From Papio anubis (lineage: Eukaryota > Chordata > Mammalia > Primates > Cercopithecidae): DNA of 64,000 nucleotides. Positions 34,690 through 46,994 of the stretch are shown piece by piece. A program made the translations under genes and the position numbers. The number at the start of each line of letters is the position of its first letter. Position 1 is the stretch's first letter. The notes under the pieces were generated by a model. That model was not told where the DNA came from and did no database searches. It saw only the letters and a list, made by a program, of their open reading frames with translations. Location: positions 127,835,595-127,899,594 of the forward strand of contig NC_044996.1 in the NCBI RefSeq assembly GCF_008728515.1, in the 5' to 3' direction.

Positions 34690-35064
34690 GTGATAGGCAG
34701 AATTTTAGGATGGTTCCCAAGATTCCTGCCTTCTTGTGCATGTACCCTGTATAATCCCCTTCCCTTGAATGTAGGCAGAACCTGTGACTTACGTTACATT
34801 ACAAGGCAAAAAGGGTTTTACGGTCTATACTCAATCGACTTTGAGCTAATCAAAAGAGAGAGTATAATCCTGAGTTAATACTTAAAAGAGACAAGAAGCA
34901 GCAGAGATGCTCTCCTGTTGGCCTTGAAGAAGCAAACTATCGTGTTGTGGACAGGGACATGTGGCAGGGAATGGCAGGTGGCCTCTAGGAGCTGAGGGCC
35001 TCACTCCTACAACTTCAAGAAACTGAATTCTGCCGACAACCAATGAACTTGAAAGAGAACTCTG
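34690..35064 (+). mobile_element. MLT1-like (MaLR) LTR relic, left part
   Basis: Starts ataggcagaattttaggatg and runs through ccccttcccttgaatgtagg. This is an ancient LTR-type repeat, interrupted by the AluYR at 35065 and resumed at about 35407. The family name is tentative. Confidence 0.55.
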
Positions 35065-35359
35065 AGGCCAGGCGCGGTGGCTCAAGCCTGTAATCCTAGC
35101 ACTTTGGGAGGCCGAGACGGGCAGATCATGAGGTCAGGAGATCGAGACCATCCTGGCTAACACGGTGAAACCCCGTCTCTACTAAAAAATACAAAAAAAT
35201 TAGCCGGGCGTGGTGGTGGGCGCCTGTAGTCCCAGCTACTTGGGAGGCTGAGGTAGGAGAATGGCGTAAACCCGGGAGGCGGAGCTTGCAGTGAGCTGAG
35301 ATCTGGCCGCTGCACTCCAGCCTGGGCGACGGAGTGAGACTCAGTCTCACAAAAAAAAA

Positions 35360-35390
<31 letters not shown>

Positions 35391-35406
35391 GAAAGAAAGA
35401 AAGAAA
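35065..35406 (+). mobile_element. Young AluY (Old World monkey AluYR-type)
   Basis: A full-length plus-strand AluY with ctgagatctggccgctgc, the monkey-lineage variant, and a long A tail ending in gaaa units. It has a 14-bp perfect target-site duplication (gaaagagaactctg at 35051-35064 and 35407-35420). Confidence 0.95.
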
Positions 35407-35424
35407 GAAAGAGAACTCTGGGCC

Positions 35425-35464
35425 TGAGATGAGATGAGATGAGATGAGATGAGATGAGATGAGC
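35425..35464. repeat. (GAGAT)n pentanucleotide repeat
   Basis: About 7.5 perfect units inside the LTR relic. Confidence 0.95.
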
Positions 35465-35600
35465 CCAGCTGACACCTTGATTTCAGCCCAGTTAACCCTG
35501 AGCAGAGGACCCAGTTAACCCATACCCAGACTCCTGACCCATGGATATTGAAACATAATAAATGGGTGTTGTGTTAAGGTGATAAGTTTGCAATGATTTG
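35465..35600 (+). mobile_element. MLT1-like LTR relic, right part
   Basis: Continues with gctgacaccttgatttcagc and ends near aataaatgggtgttgtgtta, typical of such LTR ends. Confidence 0.55.
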
Positions 35601-35635
35601 CTATGCAATAATAGAAATAATAGTAGAAAATTAAT

Positions 35636-36003
35636 TGTATTAGTCTGTCCATTCTCATGCTGCTAATAAAGACATACCCATGACTGGGTAATTTATAAAG
35701 GAAAGAGGTTTAATGGGCTCACAGTTCCACATGGTTGGGGAGGCCTCACAATCATGGCAGAAGGCAAAAGACGAGCAAAGTCACGTCTAACATGGTGGCA
35801 GGCAAAGAGACCATGTGCAGGGGAACTCCCCTTTATAAAACCATCAGATCTCATGAGCCTTATTCACTACCACAAGAACAACATGGGAAAAACTAGCCCC
35901 CATGATTCAATTACCTCCCACTAGGTCTCTCCCATAACACTGGGAATTATGGGAGCTGCAATTCAAGATGAGATTTGGGTGGGGACACAGCCAAACCATA
36001 TCA
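35636..36003 (-). mobile_element. Solo MaLR LTR (THE1/MST-type), reverse
   Basis: A reverse LTR bounded by tgtattagtctg and accatatca, with atgactgggtaatttataaa, caatcatggcagaaggc and gagatttgggtggggaca. It is about 368 bp with a likely 5-bp target duplication (ttaat/ctaat). No internal sequence flanks it. Confidence 0.93.
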
Positions 36004-36209
36004 CTAATGCACATTCCCACTACTTTATCTACTTCTCTAGAGTCAGTCACTTGCTTTGTCTTGTCAACTCCTTCCCTCTGTTACTGCTCCCCAAAAAAGG
36101 GGAAGATAATGACAAGGGTTACAATAGGAAATAAGGCTCTATGTGTCATTTTTATCCTCCACAGCAGGAAAAAGTTTATTTGGATGTATCATTTCCCTCA
36201 TCTAAGACT

Positions 36210-36410
36210 ATAAGCTCTTGTGGGAAGCTCCAACCATATGCCAAGTTCTAAGCCAGGTGCATTATATTGATAATATCATGGTACCCTCACACAACTCAAA
36301 GAGGAAAATATTGCCCCTATTTTATAGATAAGGAAATGGGAACTCAGACAGAGTAAGTAAATTTGCTAAGTCATCCACCTGGTAAGTAGAAGATCTGGGA
36401 TCAGAAACAA
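36210..36410 (+). mobile_element. MIR SINE
   Basis: Core text: ttgcccctattttatagata and ggaaatgggaactcagacag. Confidence 0.8.
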
Positions 36411-38190
36411 TCTCTGTTTGGCTTCTAAGCTGCCACTTTTTCCCAAACCAATATTGAAGTAAGTTTCCCTAAGCTAAGGGTGATGGGGTAGGGGAAGGGG
36501 AATGGGTCGTCTGCCACATAAAAAGGATCTAGTGCTTTTCAAAATAAAGAGAAAAGATTCAGAACTGCTACTATCTCTATCATTCATAGCATCAGGTATA
36601 ACCAAGGACTGAGTGACTCTTCCAGAAAGTGCCTAGCAGGAGGTTGGGAAGATGGGTTCTACTATATCAGAAAGACAACAGCATAAACAGATAACCACAA
36701 AACCAAACTGCTGAAAGAAAATGCCATCGCAGGAAATGTCCACAGGCCAGTGAAAAGTCTTTATAGACTGATCTTAGTTCATTCCCCTGTCGAACACTGG
36801 AGATAATGTAATTGTCTAGATCTTGATTCATAGTGATGTATTGGAAGGATGGATATGGTCACTGGGGTCCTCTGAAATGAGCTAACTTAGACATTAAGGA
36901 AAACTAGTGGCTGCCACTCTTTTGGAAAGACCAGGCCCATTTCTAAGAGCAGGAGGAAGCCTGGTTTTAGGAACTACTGGGAAGGAGTAAAAATCAGGGG
37001 CAAACTTAGTCTTGCCCCAGCCTCTCCAGCCCCATATCCCCTGCCCTGCTAGGGGTGTTACTCATTTAATCCTCTCTTTCCTAGCCTTGTGAGCATCCCA
37101 CACTGCCTTACAGCTTTATGCCCTCTGGGAGCAGTGCAAAATGCTTATTCTTGGCCTCCCTTCCTAGAAAGCCTCCTTACCTCACATCCCCACCCCACAC
37201 TGGCTTTCTCCCCTGCTACTCCTTCTTCCTTAAGAAGGGAGAGGTGACAGCTGAGATCAAAGTTTGACTGCTACATGTGGTGAAATTTTCAGAAAAATGC
37301 ACAAAATGACTCAGAAATGGAATTTGTACCCCTTCAAGGGAGGGAAGAAAAATGTTTAAATGTTCTCAGAGTGCCTGCAGACACATTTACCCACCCACAC
37401 CTTGCTAATCTTTTTCCTGCCCTTCTACCATCATAGCCACCCCCAACACACAGCTTTGTGGGCAGGAACACATACCTCTACAAACCATCCGTTCTGATGC
37501 CCCATGACAGGGAGGAGTGTGTTGACACATTAATCAATTAATAAGCATCTGAAATTGTCAGTGTCACAGATATGTAGCCGGTTTGCTCTCCGGGTCTCTG
37601 CTACACTGAAGCCAATCCTCAGGAGCCATCAGCTTGGTAAGCAAAATGGTAAATCTCCCTAAGGTGTCTGTTGCTGCTGCCTGAGTGCTCAGATCTATTG
37701 GGAGGATGGGAAGAGGATTTCACCAAGTGAACCCCATGGTAACCATCCCCTTGCCCACTCTGCTTGGCAGTTTGGAGGAAGGAACAGGGTAAATTACAAG
37801 GAGAGCAAGGACCACCAAGGCTCCTGTCACCTGCAGAGCAGCCCAAAGCCAGAGCCAGTTTCCCAGAGTCTTTCCTTGCTGGGTTTCCTGTTCTGTAGAA
37901 CCATAATAATTCAGATTTGTTCCCCACTATGGATGAAATGTCTAATGTTCATCTCTCAGCATCAGAAAGATCTAGGTCTCTTAACAAATTCCAGCATCTT
38001 GAAACATTCCAACACTTACAGGATAACATATCTGTGTGTTTATTTGTACACTAAAAGGACTAGAACAATTTTTCCCATAGAAATAGTTTTCCCAGCTTCG
38101 AAAACAAAATGATGCTTCATGCCAGGAAGACTGTTTAATTATTACTGTTACCATTGTTGTTTTAATGTCCAACATCCTGTGGAAAGACCA
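36411..38190. other. Intron 1 sequence, nothing recognised
   Basis: This repeat-poor stretch has no recognisable exon; such stretches are candidates for conserved non-coding DNA but cannot be judged here. Confidence 0.45.
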
Positions 38191-38194
38191 GTAG

Positions 38195-38305
38195 AAGCCT
38201 GGGTTCTAGTTGCAGTTCTGTCACCATGTGACATTGTACAAGTCATTTAACCTTTCCTGGATTCAAGTTCCCCATCTTTACAAAGGAGGGGTTTGAACTT
38301 TTTGA
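38195..38305 (-). mobile_element. MIR SINE, reverse
   Basis: Reverse MIR text: gacattgtacaagtcattta and ttccccatctttacaaagga. Confidence 0.75.
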
Positions 38306-39203
38306 TCTCTGAGTCCTGTGCTGTCCTGCCTGTCCTGTACTGCCCTCCATTTGATGCCAGTCACCAAAATCCACCCAGACTCTGTAGTTGAGCTATGGCA
38401 GGATGGGATGGTGAAAAGAGCCTGGGCTCTGGGATGGAAAGATGGATCACAGCATCAATGTGATCCAGAGCAAGTCTTCTATGAAAGGGAAATCACAGAG
38501 CCTTCATGCAGTGGTTCAGGCTCCAATTAAGTAACAACGTCCTTGGCATGTGTCACTGCTTAATAAAGATTAGTACCCTTTCCTGGGCTGAAAACAAAAG
38601 AAGATTGGGAGGCCAGGATTAGGGTCCAAGTTCACAAGAGGAAAGTCTGGAGCTCTCCAAGTTTCTTTTTGCTTTATTTTGCCTGTCTTCTTGTTGAGTG
38701 AAGTATAAACAAAGATGAGACTACTAAAGATCACTCTTTGAGGGTCTCATTTCTGGAAACTGGAAAGAAGACTGCCCACAACTGGGGAGCCTGTGACCTC
38801 TCTGACAAGTTCAATGTCCCCAGGTCGCTGCCATCTGTTGACATGGACAGCATTTAGTGAAATGACTCAGTGATCTTAACTCTCTGAGCCAGTGGCAGAG
38901 TTGCAGTCCTAGACATTCTTCTTAGCAGCATTTTGTAATTTACTTGTTTATCTTCAGGTCATTCTGCTGCCATATTCTATACCAGACACTTCCTCCAGAA
39001 TGTAAGCACATAGTCATCTGTCACAGCTCAGCTATTGTTTTAAGAAAATTCCTTTAGGCATCTAGCAGAGTCATTGGATTCTACTGCTGGAAGGGACTTC
39101 GGAAATTATGGACTTCTGTATTTTTTTTTTTTTCAAACTGCAAGAGCATGACCCATTAGTGGATTGTGAAATCCATTTAGCAGGTCAAGACTAGCATTTT
39201 AAA

Positions 39204-39285
39204 ACTGCACGTTCTGCACATATACCCCAGAACTTAAAGTATAATTAAAAAACAAACAAAAACAATGAAATAAAATAGAGCAGAC
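39204..39285 (+). mobile_element. Very short L1PA 3' tail
   Basis: Only the last about 45 bp of an L1 (actgcacgttctgcacatat, ccccagaacttaaagtataa) are present, followed by an A-rich tail. Target-site copies are not clear. Confidence 0.75.
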
Positions 39286-41110
39286 TGGAAAATACCCACG
39301 TGCACTGTATGCAGTGTTGTTTTGTAAAGCTATCACTTGTGTCACACATGTGCATGTGCACACATGTGTGTGTGTGTATGCTGAGTTGTGATGTAAAAAT
39401 GTGTTTCTTACTCTGAGTAGCAGTCAAAACACTGTGAAAGCCATTGTTTAGGCCACTCCTTTCATGTGCTGATGAGAAAACTGAGATTAAAATATTTGAC
39501 CCTAGATCACAGAGCTGATTTTTGGCAGAGGCAAAAACCAAAGCCAAGGTCTTCTGAGCCCAGGCCCATGCACTTCCCTCGGCAGCCTCTTCCTTCCATG
39601 GGGATAATCGGCCTAGCTTCTGCACCCTTCGTGTTTCTCGGTCATTATTTTCTACCTTTCACATTTATCAGATTGTCCTTAGGGGGGAAAAAAACACTTC
39701 TCACCTGTGGATAGCACACATTCCATCCATTTTAAAATTCCAGGTGCACTTCAGCTCAGAGAGCAGTTGTTGGGATGAACCAGCCACAGAAGCCAGGGTT
39801 TGCCCTGTGTTCCTTTACAGAAGGACACACCCACCAAGAGCTGCTCTGAGGGGACTATGGCTGCAAGAGAGGGCCCTGCCCATTTACCAGTAACAACTAT
39901 GAGCCACTTTGAGACTTAGAGTATACATATCATCAGGGAAAGATGACATTGATGGAAAACCTTTGTTACAGCAGTGGAAACGCACATACTCCCCTTTCTT
40001 CCTTCTTGTTAAAGATAGAAAGCTGGGTATTCAATGTATTCAGGTATTCAGTATATGAAATATCTGAACTCCTTTCCTTCCCTGTGTTCTGCCTTTTTTG
40101 CATTCTGAGTTTTCCAGAGCAAATAACTCAGAAGAGGATTGGATCAGGGAAAAAGGAAAGCCCAACTTGGTTACCTTGGTTGGCTTGTATGCCTAGAATG
40201 CCTGCACTGTTTGCCATCTATCTACCCTCCAAGCCTCATCTTCAACAAAAGCCTTCTACCTCCCACCCTCAAGCTGCTGGGCCACTCACTATTTCCCACC
40301 TCTCATTTGCACTCCTCACAGACTATCTTAGATTGCCATACACATCTGCAGCCACATCCTTATGCCCCTGACAAGAGGAGCCACAGCTGATACTTCTTGA
40401 GATCCCTGACAATGCCAGGCATTGTCCCATGTAAATTCTTAAAGGAAATGTGTTTGATTGCTTTTGTTACTTGTTAATGACTCCCTGTATACTTTGGCAG
40501 GGAAATGAAATTGGCATAAATAGCTCAAGTGGGGTTTTACACCAACTGTGGGTTTCATTTATCCACAGGATTACAATAGAAAAAATTTAGATTCAATACA
40601 AAGAAGAAATTCTCAACCACAGGGGTCTAGAGAGGGGATGGATGGAATTATCAAAAGAGGTTAGAGAGAAGGGGTAGAGAGGGGAATGTGGTAAAAGAAA
40701 GAAAAATCGCAGGGGTGGGGAAAGTGAGTGGGGGAGGGCATGACCTTAGAGAGATAGTACACATTCTAGGGCCTGAGGATATTTTAGAAGAGTCTCTGAT
40801 TTATAGAAAGCACTGACTCAGGTGCAGTACAAACTTGGTTTTTCAGCAGGAAAAATGTATTAGATAAAGTTGACATGTCCAGCAGCTCTGGGAGTCTGGA
40901 CCTTCACTCAAACCCACTCACTTGTATTGAGCAGCTACTTTTGCAAAACTCTGGGCTAGGAACTAGGGGACACACAGATAGCTAAGACAGGATCCCTGTC
41001 ATCCAAGTGCTTATGATGTAGTATTCATTTATTCTTTATTTATTTCCAGCATTTATTAAATGTCTATTATGTAGTAGTGAAAGGGCCACAAAGATTAAAA
41101 TACAGTGCGT
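39286..41110. other. Intron 1 sequence, nothing recognised
   Basis: Contains short tg units near 39365 and a purine-rich, G-rich strand at about 40640-40740. A weak MIR-like piece may lie near 40400. Confidence 0.45.
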
Positions 41111-41534
41111 GCTCTCTCTCTCTCTTTGATATGGTTTGGATGTGCATCCCTACCCAAATCTCATGTTGAAATGTAATGCCCAATGTTGGAGGTGGGGCCT
41201 GGTGGCAGGTGATTGGATCACAGGGGTGGTTTCTCATGGTTTAACACCACCCCCATTGGTGCTGCCATCACAATAGTGAGTTCTCATGAGATCTGGTTCT
41301 TTAAAAGTGTATGGCACCTCCCCCCAACCCCTCTCAGTCCAGCTCCTGCCATGTAAGAAGTCTGGTTCCACTTTGCCTTCCACCAGGAGTAAAAGCTCCC
41401 TGAGGCCTCCCCAGGAATAGATGCTGCCATGCTTCCTGTACAGCCTGCAGAATCATGAGCCAATTAAACCTCTTCTCTTTATAAATTACCCAGTCTCAGG
41501 TATTTCTCTATAGCAGTGTGAGAACAGACTAATA

Positions 41535-41580
<46 letters not shown>

Positions 41581-41582
41581 GT
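41111..41582. repeat. (CT)n/(CA)n microsatellite split by an LTR
   Basis: ct units at 41111-41125 continue after the LTR at 41536-41582 and turn into ca units, showing that the LTR landed inside an existing dinucleotide repeat. Confidence 0.85.
41127..41535 (+). mobile_element. Solo MaLR LTR (MST-type)
   Basis: A forward LTR from tgatatggtttggatgtgc to gaacagactaata, with ggaggtggggcctggtggca, ttctcatgagatctggttct and ctttataaattacccagtct. It is about 409 bp with no internal region. Confidence 0.93.
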
Positions 41583-41599
41583 CATTCAAAAAAGTCTAA

Positions 41600-41753
41600 A
41601 AGAACAACAAAAAGCCAACTCTTAATCCTGTCGCCAAAGGCCACTGTTAGCATGCTAGCATGTTTCCAAGCAGTTTTTTCAAGTACATTTCTAAATAGTT
41701 GAGATATAGCATATATACCCTATTGTATACTGCTTTTTAAAAATAAAAGAAAT
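41600..41753 (-). mobile_element. L1M relic, reverse (left of AluJ)
   Basis: AT-rich text resembling reverse L1M 3' sequence; it continues after the AluJ at 42064. Confidence 0.5.
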
Positions 41754-42063
41754 TGGCCAAGCGCAGTGACCAAGGTGGGCAGATCACATGAATCCAGGAG
41801 TTCAAGACCAGCCTGGGCAACACAGCAAAACCCCATCTCTACAAAAAAAAAACAACAACTAAAACAAAACAAAACACAATAAACAAAACCCTCAAAAATT
41901 AGCTTGATGTGGTAGCATGCGCCTGTAATCCCAGGTACTCTGAGGTGGGAGGATCTCTTGAGCCTGGGAGGAGGAGGCTGCAGTGAGCTGAGATTGTGCT
42001 ACTGCATTCCAGCTTGGGTGGCAGAGTGAGACCCTGTCTCAAAAATAAAATGAAATAAAATAA
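41754..42063 (+). mobile_element. AluJ SINE, internally deleted
   Basis: A forward J-type Alu that lacks about 36 bp near the start of the left monomer (ggccaagcgcagtg joins accaaggtgggcag). It has an enlarged A-rich middle linker and tail. Confidence 0.88.
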
Positions 42064-42215
42064 TTTTCCTTTGTGAATCAACCTCAATACTTATTAACAG
42101 CTGTATAATGTTCTGCCACGTGGGTGTACTGTAGTTTATTTACCCATTCTCCTAGCATTGGACTTGGATTAGCTCCCAGTTATAATACAGACTGCAAGGA
42201 ACATCTCTCCTTAAA
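42064..42215 (-). mobile_element. L1M relic, reverse (right of AluJ)
   Basis: Text: acagctgtataatgttctgc and gtagtttatttacccattct. Confidence 0.65.
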
Positions 42216-42427
42216 AACCCCTGTCTAGGCCACATTCTCCATGTGATTGTGAGTATGCTGTGAGCCAGACTGGAGATTTTGCTATCCTTAGCATGAGCCA
42301 GGCTGTCCTTTCCTTGGCCAGTTTGAACAGAGGCTATCGAGACCTAGCTAACCCCGGAGTCCAGCTCCCTAATCAATGGATGGGGAGCAGACTAGCATCT
42401 TAGATGTACACATGGCCTAGTGTTTGA

Positions 42428-42500
42428 TATATATATATATATCAGATATATCAGATATATCTACATACATATATATATGTGTGTGTATGTATATATATCT
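42428..42500. repeat. (TA)n-rich low-complexity tract
   Basis: ta, tcagata and tg units in an AT-rich block. Confidence 0.9.
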
Positions 42501-42789
42501 CAGCAAGGTACATCCTTTTAAAAACACCAGACACTAAGGTGGCAGTCGCTTGGCAAAGCTAGAAATTGTATTGTTTAAGCTACCATTCCACAGAGCACAC
42601 AATAGGCAGAGGATTCACATTTGTTCTTGTCAAAATGTACCATCCTGCCTCAACAATGCTGATGGAAATATTTGTTCTTAACCAGGAACCATCATTGTAC
42701 GTGAGGCTGTATGGATACAAACCACACCATTGGGGAACTAAGAAGGCTGCCCTCAAAGGCAGACTTAAACATTAACATAATAGGTTAAA

Positions 42790-42962
42790 ATGGAGCTTCC
42801 CAAACTCCAGTATGCATAGAAATCACCTGGAGACTTTGTTAAAACAGATTCTACTGCCAGAGATCTTGATGCTGTAGGTCTTGGATGGGATCTGAGAATC
42901 TGCATTTCTAACAAGTCCCAGGGGGATGCTGATGTTGCCAGTCAGTGGACCACAGAGGCCTA
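42790..42962 (+). mobile_element. MER5A-type hAT (Charlie) MITE
   Basis: Text agaaatcacctggagacttt, tctgagaatctgcatttcta, acaagtcccagggggatgct and the closing gtcagtggaccaca identify MER5A. It is non-autonomous. Confidence 0.88.
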
Positions 42963-45430
42963 GGTAACAAGGTAGGTATTACATTGAACCATATTAAATT
43001 GGTGATATTCAACCATCTTAATCTTGAAAAACTATCTCAATAGTTCAATCTAATAATTAGTTCAACTCCAAGGTTAGCTTTACCAGAAGGGCCACTGTGC
43101 TCTTAAATAGCATTAAAGTGCCTGCTTTTCAGCAACCTGTACTGAAAGTGACCATCCCATCACTAAGTCATGAAACATTTGTGCCAGTTTTCAAGGCTTC
43201 CATGCCTGAGTTCAAACCAGGGTAGGAGAAATGGGGGCTTGACCCAATCCTTACTTCATCAGCCCGACACCGGAGAGACACTGTCAGTGTTACAAGTTTG
43301 CAAACAAGTAAAAGTATAGAAAGATAATACTGATCAGAAATAAGAAATTTGCTCTTTCAGGAGAGTGAAAGAAATAGTTAAGAAATACTTCCAAGATTAT
43401 GGGTTTAACAAGGGTTAAAAATAAAACTCCTTGGTGAATGACACAAATCTGTTTCCATTATTTGGGATGAACCAGGTGAGGCTGATTACAGGGAAGACTG
43501 TAGGTATCATCCTTTAGCACCCATAGTTTCTTGAAAGCAGGCTCTCTCCATAAAATAAAGAATAAAGGAGGGAATGCACCCATGAAGATGAGTATGACAT
43601 GTTAAAATCCCTTCACTCCTGTTCAAACTAAGATAAGATGTCATAAACATGGGTGCCTCTGACATCCCAGGGAAGAAAATGGAGCTGGAGTGGGACAGGC
43701 AGGTCAGAGAAAGCATGTGAAAATCACCATTTTATTCAAGAACCACTGCACTCAGTCACTGGATATAAGAGAAAAAGGGTTCTATTTTTCAGTATGGCTC
43801 ATGGAGCCTCTTCTGTCCTCTTGGACAGATGCCCTTGGCTTGGTTAGATTGTGAAGCAGTAAGGTAATTAGCACATGCATCCAATTATATATGCTAATAA
43901 ATCCCTTCTCCTAGGTGGAGGTTAGTCTCTTAAAATCTACTTAGAGAACATCAGTGATGATGGAAAATTTTAAAATACTTACAAAAGGCCCCACATACCA
44001 CCTCCACTACATTTACTTAGAATCACTACTTGCTAATTAGTATCTTTGCAGGTAGAAGAGAAGTGATGCTCTTTATTGGGCCAACAAAGAAGCTATAAAT
44101 ACATGAGCCTGCAAGCCAAAAGGCATTCTTTTCCAAGGACATTTCCACCCCAAAAGCCTAGATATTTGTAATGAGTTATGTGCTCTCTATAACAGACATA
44201 GCTAGATGAGTGGCAAATACTTAACCCATAATGGATTCATTCTGGTGTCAGAAGAGATAGGTTCTCTTGTGACTCAATTAGCTTGAGTCTAGCTGAGTCT
44301 GCAGTGGTATCAAGGGAGGTGTACTACGTTCATCTTGCACATTTGCTGCCTCAGACCTAGAATCAGCCCTTTCTTGAAGAAGCCCTGACTCCTCTCAGAC
44401 GGAATAGACTTTAGAGACCACACTCTGCATGGTAGGGGTATTCATCATTGCTAGGTTGTCATTAGTTCTAGCCTTCTTCAGTAGACAGGACTAGAAAATA
44501 TGTAAGAAGGTGAAAATAAATAATGAGTTTAAACCATTATTGCCAATTCATATCTAAGATTACAGGTTTTAACTTCCTTGATTTTATAATTGATCTCTTT
44601 TGTCTTGTGCTGAAAATCTTGATTCCTAATGGCATAATTACTTATTTGAATAGTTGCAAAATGACTACAATAAGACAACTTAATTCAGTTTTAGATTTCT
44701 TTTTGTTTTTCATTTGTCATTAGGATATTTTCTACTAGAAATGTACAGTAAAGGGTACTTTGTTTGGAAGTCACATGAAATGACTGAAGGTGTTGAATGC
44801 AATGATTGCTAAGGTCCTGTGTATTCCTTTGGGTACATAAAGTAAGAAAACTATGAAAGGCTCCTGGCCATCCCATTCAGGTGGATCTAGTTCATAAATA
44901 ACTAAAATCCATGTAAAGTTCCTGCATTTTTAATTTCCAGTTTATCTGAGAAAAACATAAAGACTTCCTTCCCTTCACATTCATCTGCTCCACGTGTTGC
45001 AGTATTTCGAAAACTAGGAGCTCCTCCTCTTCCTTCCTTAACTCGTGAACTCTGCCACTGGCCCCTGCAGGAGCTGGGGTTGCTTTGTTGAGTAACAGCA
45101 CAGAGAAGCCCACACAGTGATGAGGAGAGACTTTGATCTCCAGAAGACTTGAAAACTCAAGTCTGGAGGTCTTGGCATTTATCCCAGAGATCAAACACAT
45201 ATGTTGGCACCTGCAGGGAAAAGGGAAATATGAACTAGCCCTTTTTGAGTCCAGAGCCTATGATGGAAACTCCACAAGCAATGGCAGAATCTACCAAAGG
45301 CCACAGGACCATCAGAAGCTATGAGTAGCCTCCATGGGGATCTCTTTACCAAGGATTTGGTGAGTAGACCACCCACAGGGATCAGACAACTTCACCCCTG
45401 AGTGACTGTGCATGAGCTCAAATACTAAAA
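42963..45430. other. Intron 1 sequence, nothing recognised
   Basis: About 2.5 kb without a repeat or gene I can name. Confidence 0.45.
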
Positions 45431-45432
45431 AC

Positions 45433-45508
45433 TAGGTTGAACCCTATGAAATTGACATTTTTGTAGGTCAAAATAGTTGAATATTGGCAATTTCATGTGG
45501 TTCAACTT
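45433..45508 (+). mobile_element. Short palindromic mariner-type MITE, copy 1
   Basis: About 76 bp with inverse ends (taggttgaacccta and catgtggttcaact) and a hairpin-forming body. No transposase is present. The family name is not certain. Confidence 0.75.
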
Positions 45509-46113
45509 TACAGCTCTTAAGTAAGCAAATGAAGAGCCAAAAACTCAATAATCGCTCAAGCCAGATAAATGACACCCTATTTCCCCCTCCCAAGTTCAAG
45601 GCATTTCGTGCTTCTCTTCTCAGGTTCATTTGCTAAGGAGGCAGATAGAGATGAGGGGAGAAGAGAAAGCAAAGTTATAACAGGCAATTGATTCTAGAGG
45701 GTCGCGTTAGAGAACAAGTGCCTTGGGCCCCGGTGCTGGCTGGCATGGTGTGGAGGATCATCAGCAAAGCTCAACTCCAATCCCTCCAAGTGTACTGGAG
45801 GCCCCAGCTAATCACACTTGGGCCTGGGAAAGGAAATATGTCACCTCTTATTATGTCCAAGGGACTGTGCAGAGGTGCTTTAAAGAGAAAGGAACACCAT
45901 CGGTGCTGTCAAGCAGTTTATAACCTGGTAGCCATATTAGACAAATTAGGTGATAATCCAAGGTAGGATCAAGTGTGCAGCCACACAGGTTCAAGAGACA
46001 TGCTCTCTGGTTAAGGAAGAGGTGCAGGGAAGAGGTAACATTGAAGTAGGGAGGAGGGTTAAGGGCTGGCTAGGATCGGCAAATGCTGGGAGAGATTAGC
46101 ATATGCTAAAGTG
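45509..46113. other. Intron 1 sequence between the MITEs, nothing recognised
   Basis: No recognisable feature is present. Confidence 0.45.
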
Positions 46114-46190
46114 TTAGGTTGAACCATATGGAATTCCTCTTTTGAGGCAAAAATTTTTGAATATTAGCAATTTCCTGTGATCCAACCTAA
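46114..46190 (+). mobile_element. Short palindromic mariner-type MITE, copy 2
   Basis: Same element type as at 45433, with ends ttaggttgaaccat and gatccaacctaa. It retains both terminal inverted repeats. Confidence 0.78.
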
Positions 46191-46334
46191 TATGAAGGTT
46201 AGAACGAGTCTGTTGGTATAGGTCCCAGGAGTAGTTCATTGTGGCTTGGCCAGGAGTCATGTGAATCAGAGAGGTGCAGGTAGGGAGCTTCTTAGGAAGA
46301 AGATGAAGACTACTTAGTGAGTATGTCCATGAAC

Positions 46335-46550
46335 CACACAGTGGGTTAGGCTCTCGATATAGCTAATCTTATTTGGTTCCCACAATAAATCCAAGATGAA
46401 CATTTCATTATTTCCGACTTACTGTATAGGTACAGAAAGCTTAAGATGCTTGCTAGAGGGCCGCAAGATGATAAGCCATAGAGGCAGGACTGGAAGCAAA
46501 TACATCTGATTCCAAGGCCCAAGATCTGTCTGCCCCACATCACTTCCCCA
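46335..46550 (+). mobile_element. MIR SINE
   Basis: A degraded MIR: gtgggttaggctctcgatat, gataggtacagaaagc-type core and gcaggactggaagcaaatac. Confidence 0.75.
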
Positions 46551-46711
46551 CAAAGGAGCAGATATTGGTGTGGGGAGACATTGTTCACCCCAGAAAGGAA
46601 GACTGAAGTGGTTCAGTGGAGGATGTTGGTGGCCGGGATGTGGAGCTCAGGCCTAATCCTGGCTCAAAGCAGAGCTCAAGACAAGTTGTTTGAGGATAGA
46701 GATGAGCTTTC

Positions 46712-46712
<1 letters not shown>

Positions 46713-46747
<35 letters not shown>
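46713..46747. repeat. (TG)n microsatellite
   Basis: A pure tg run. Confidence 0.95.
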
Positions 46748-46752
<5 letters not shown>

Positions 46753-46889
46753 CTTCTAGCTGAGCAATGGTCTAGAACACTGGCCTGTGTGTAATAGGTG
46801 TTCAAATGTGAGTTGAATGGATCTGGCTCAATTCCATAAATGGTTCAATCTGTATATCTTGTGGTCCTTTTTGTCTCCTTTTAATCTAT

Positions 46890-46985
46890 GTCCCTTCTTT
46901 CCTTGATCTCTCCTCCTAGACAAATTCTACTCAATACCAAACTCAAGCTGCACCTCTTTTGTGAAGCCATTGAAGACCTCCCAAG
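46890..46985 (+). mobile_element. L2 LINE fragment
   Basis: Text cacctcttttgtgaagccat followed by gaagacctccc resembles L2. Confidence 0.5.
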
Positions 46986-46994
46986 GCCCAGCTG

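Noticed and set aside
35636..36003. Intact endogenous retrovirus around the MaLR LTRs
   Set aside because: Both LTRs (also 41127-41535) stand alone, with no internal region or second LTR.
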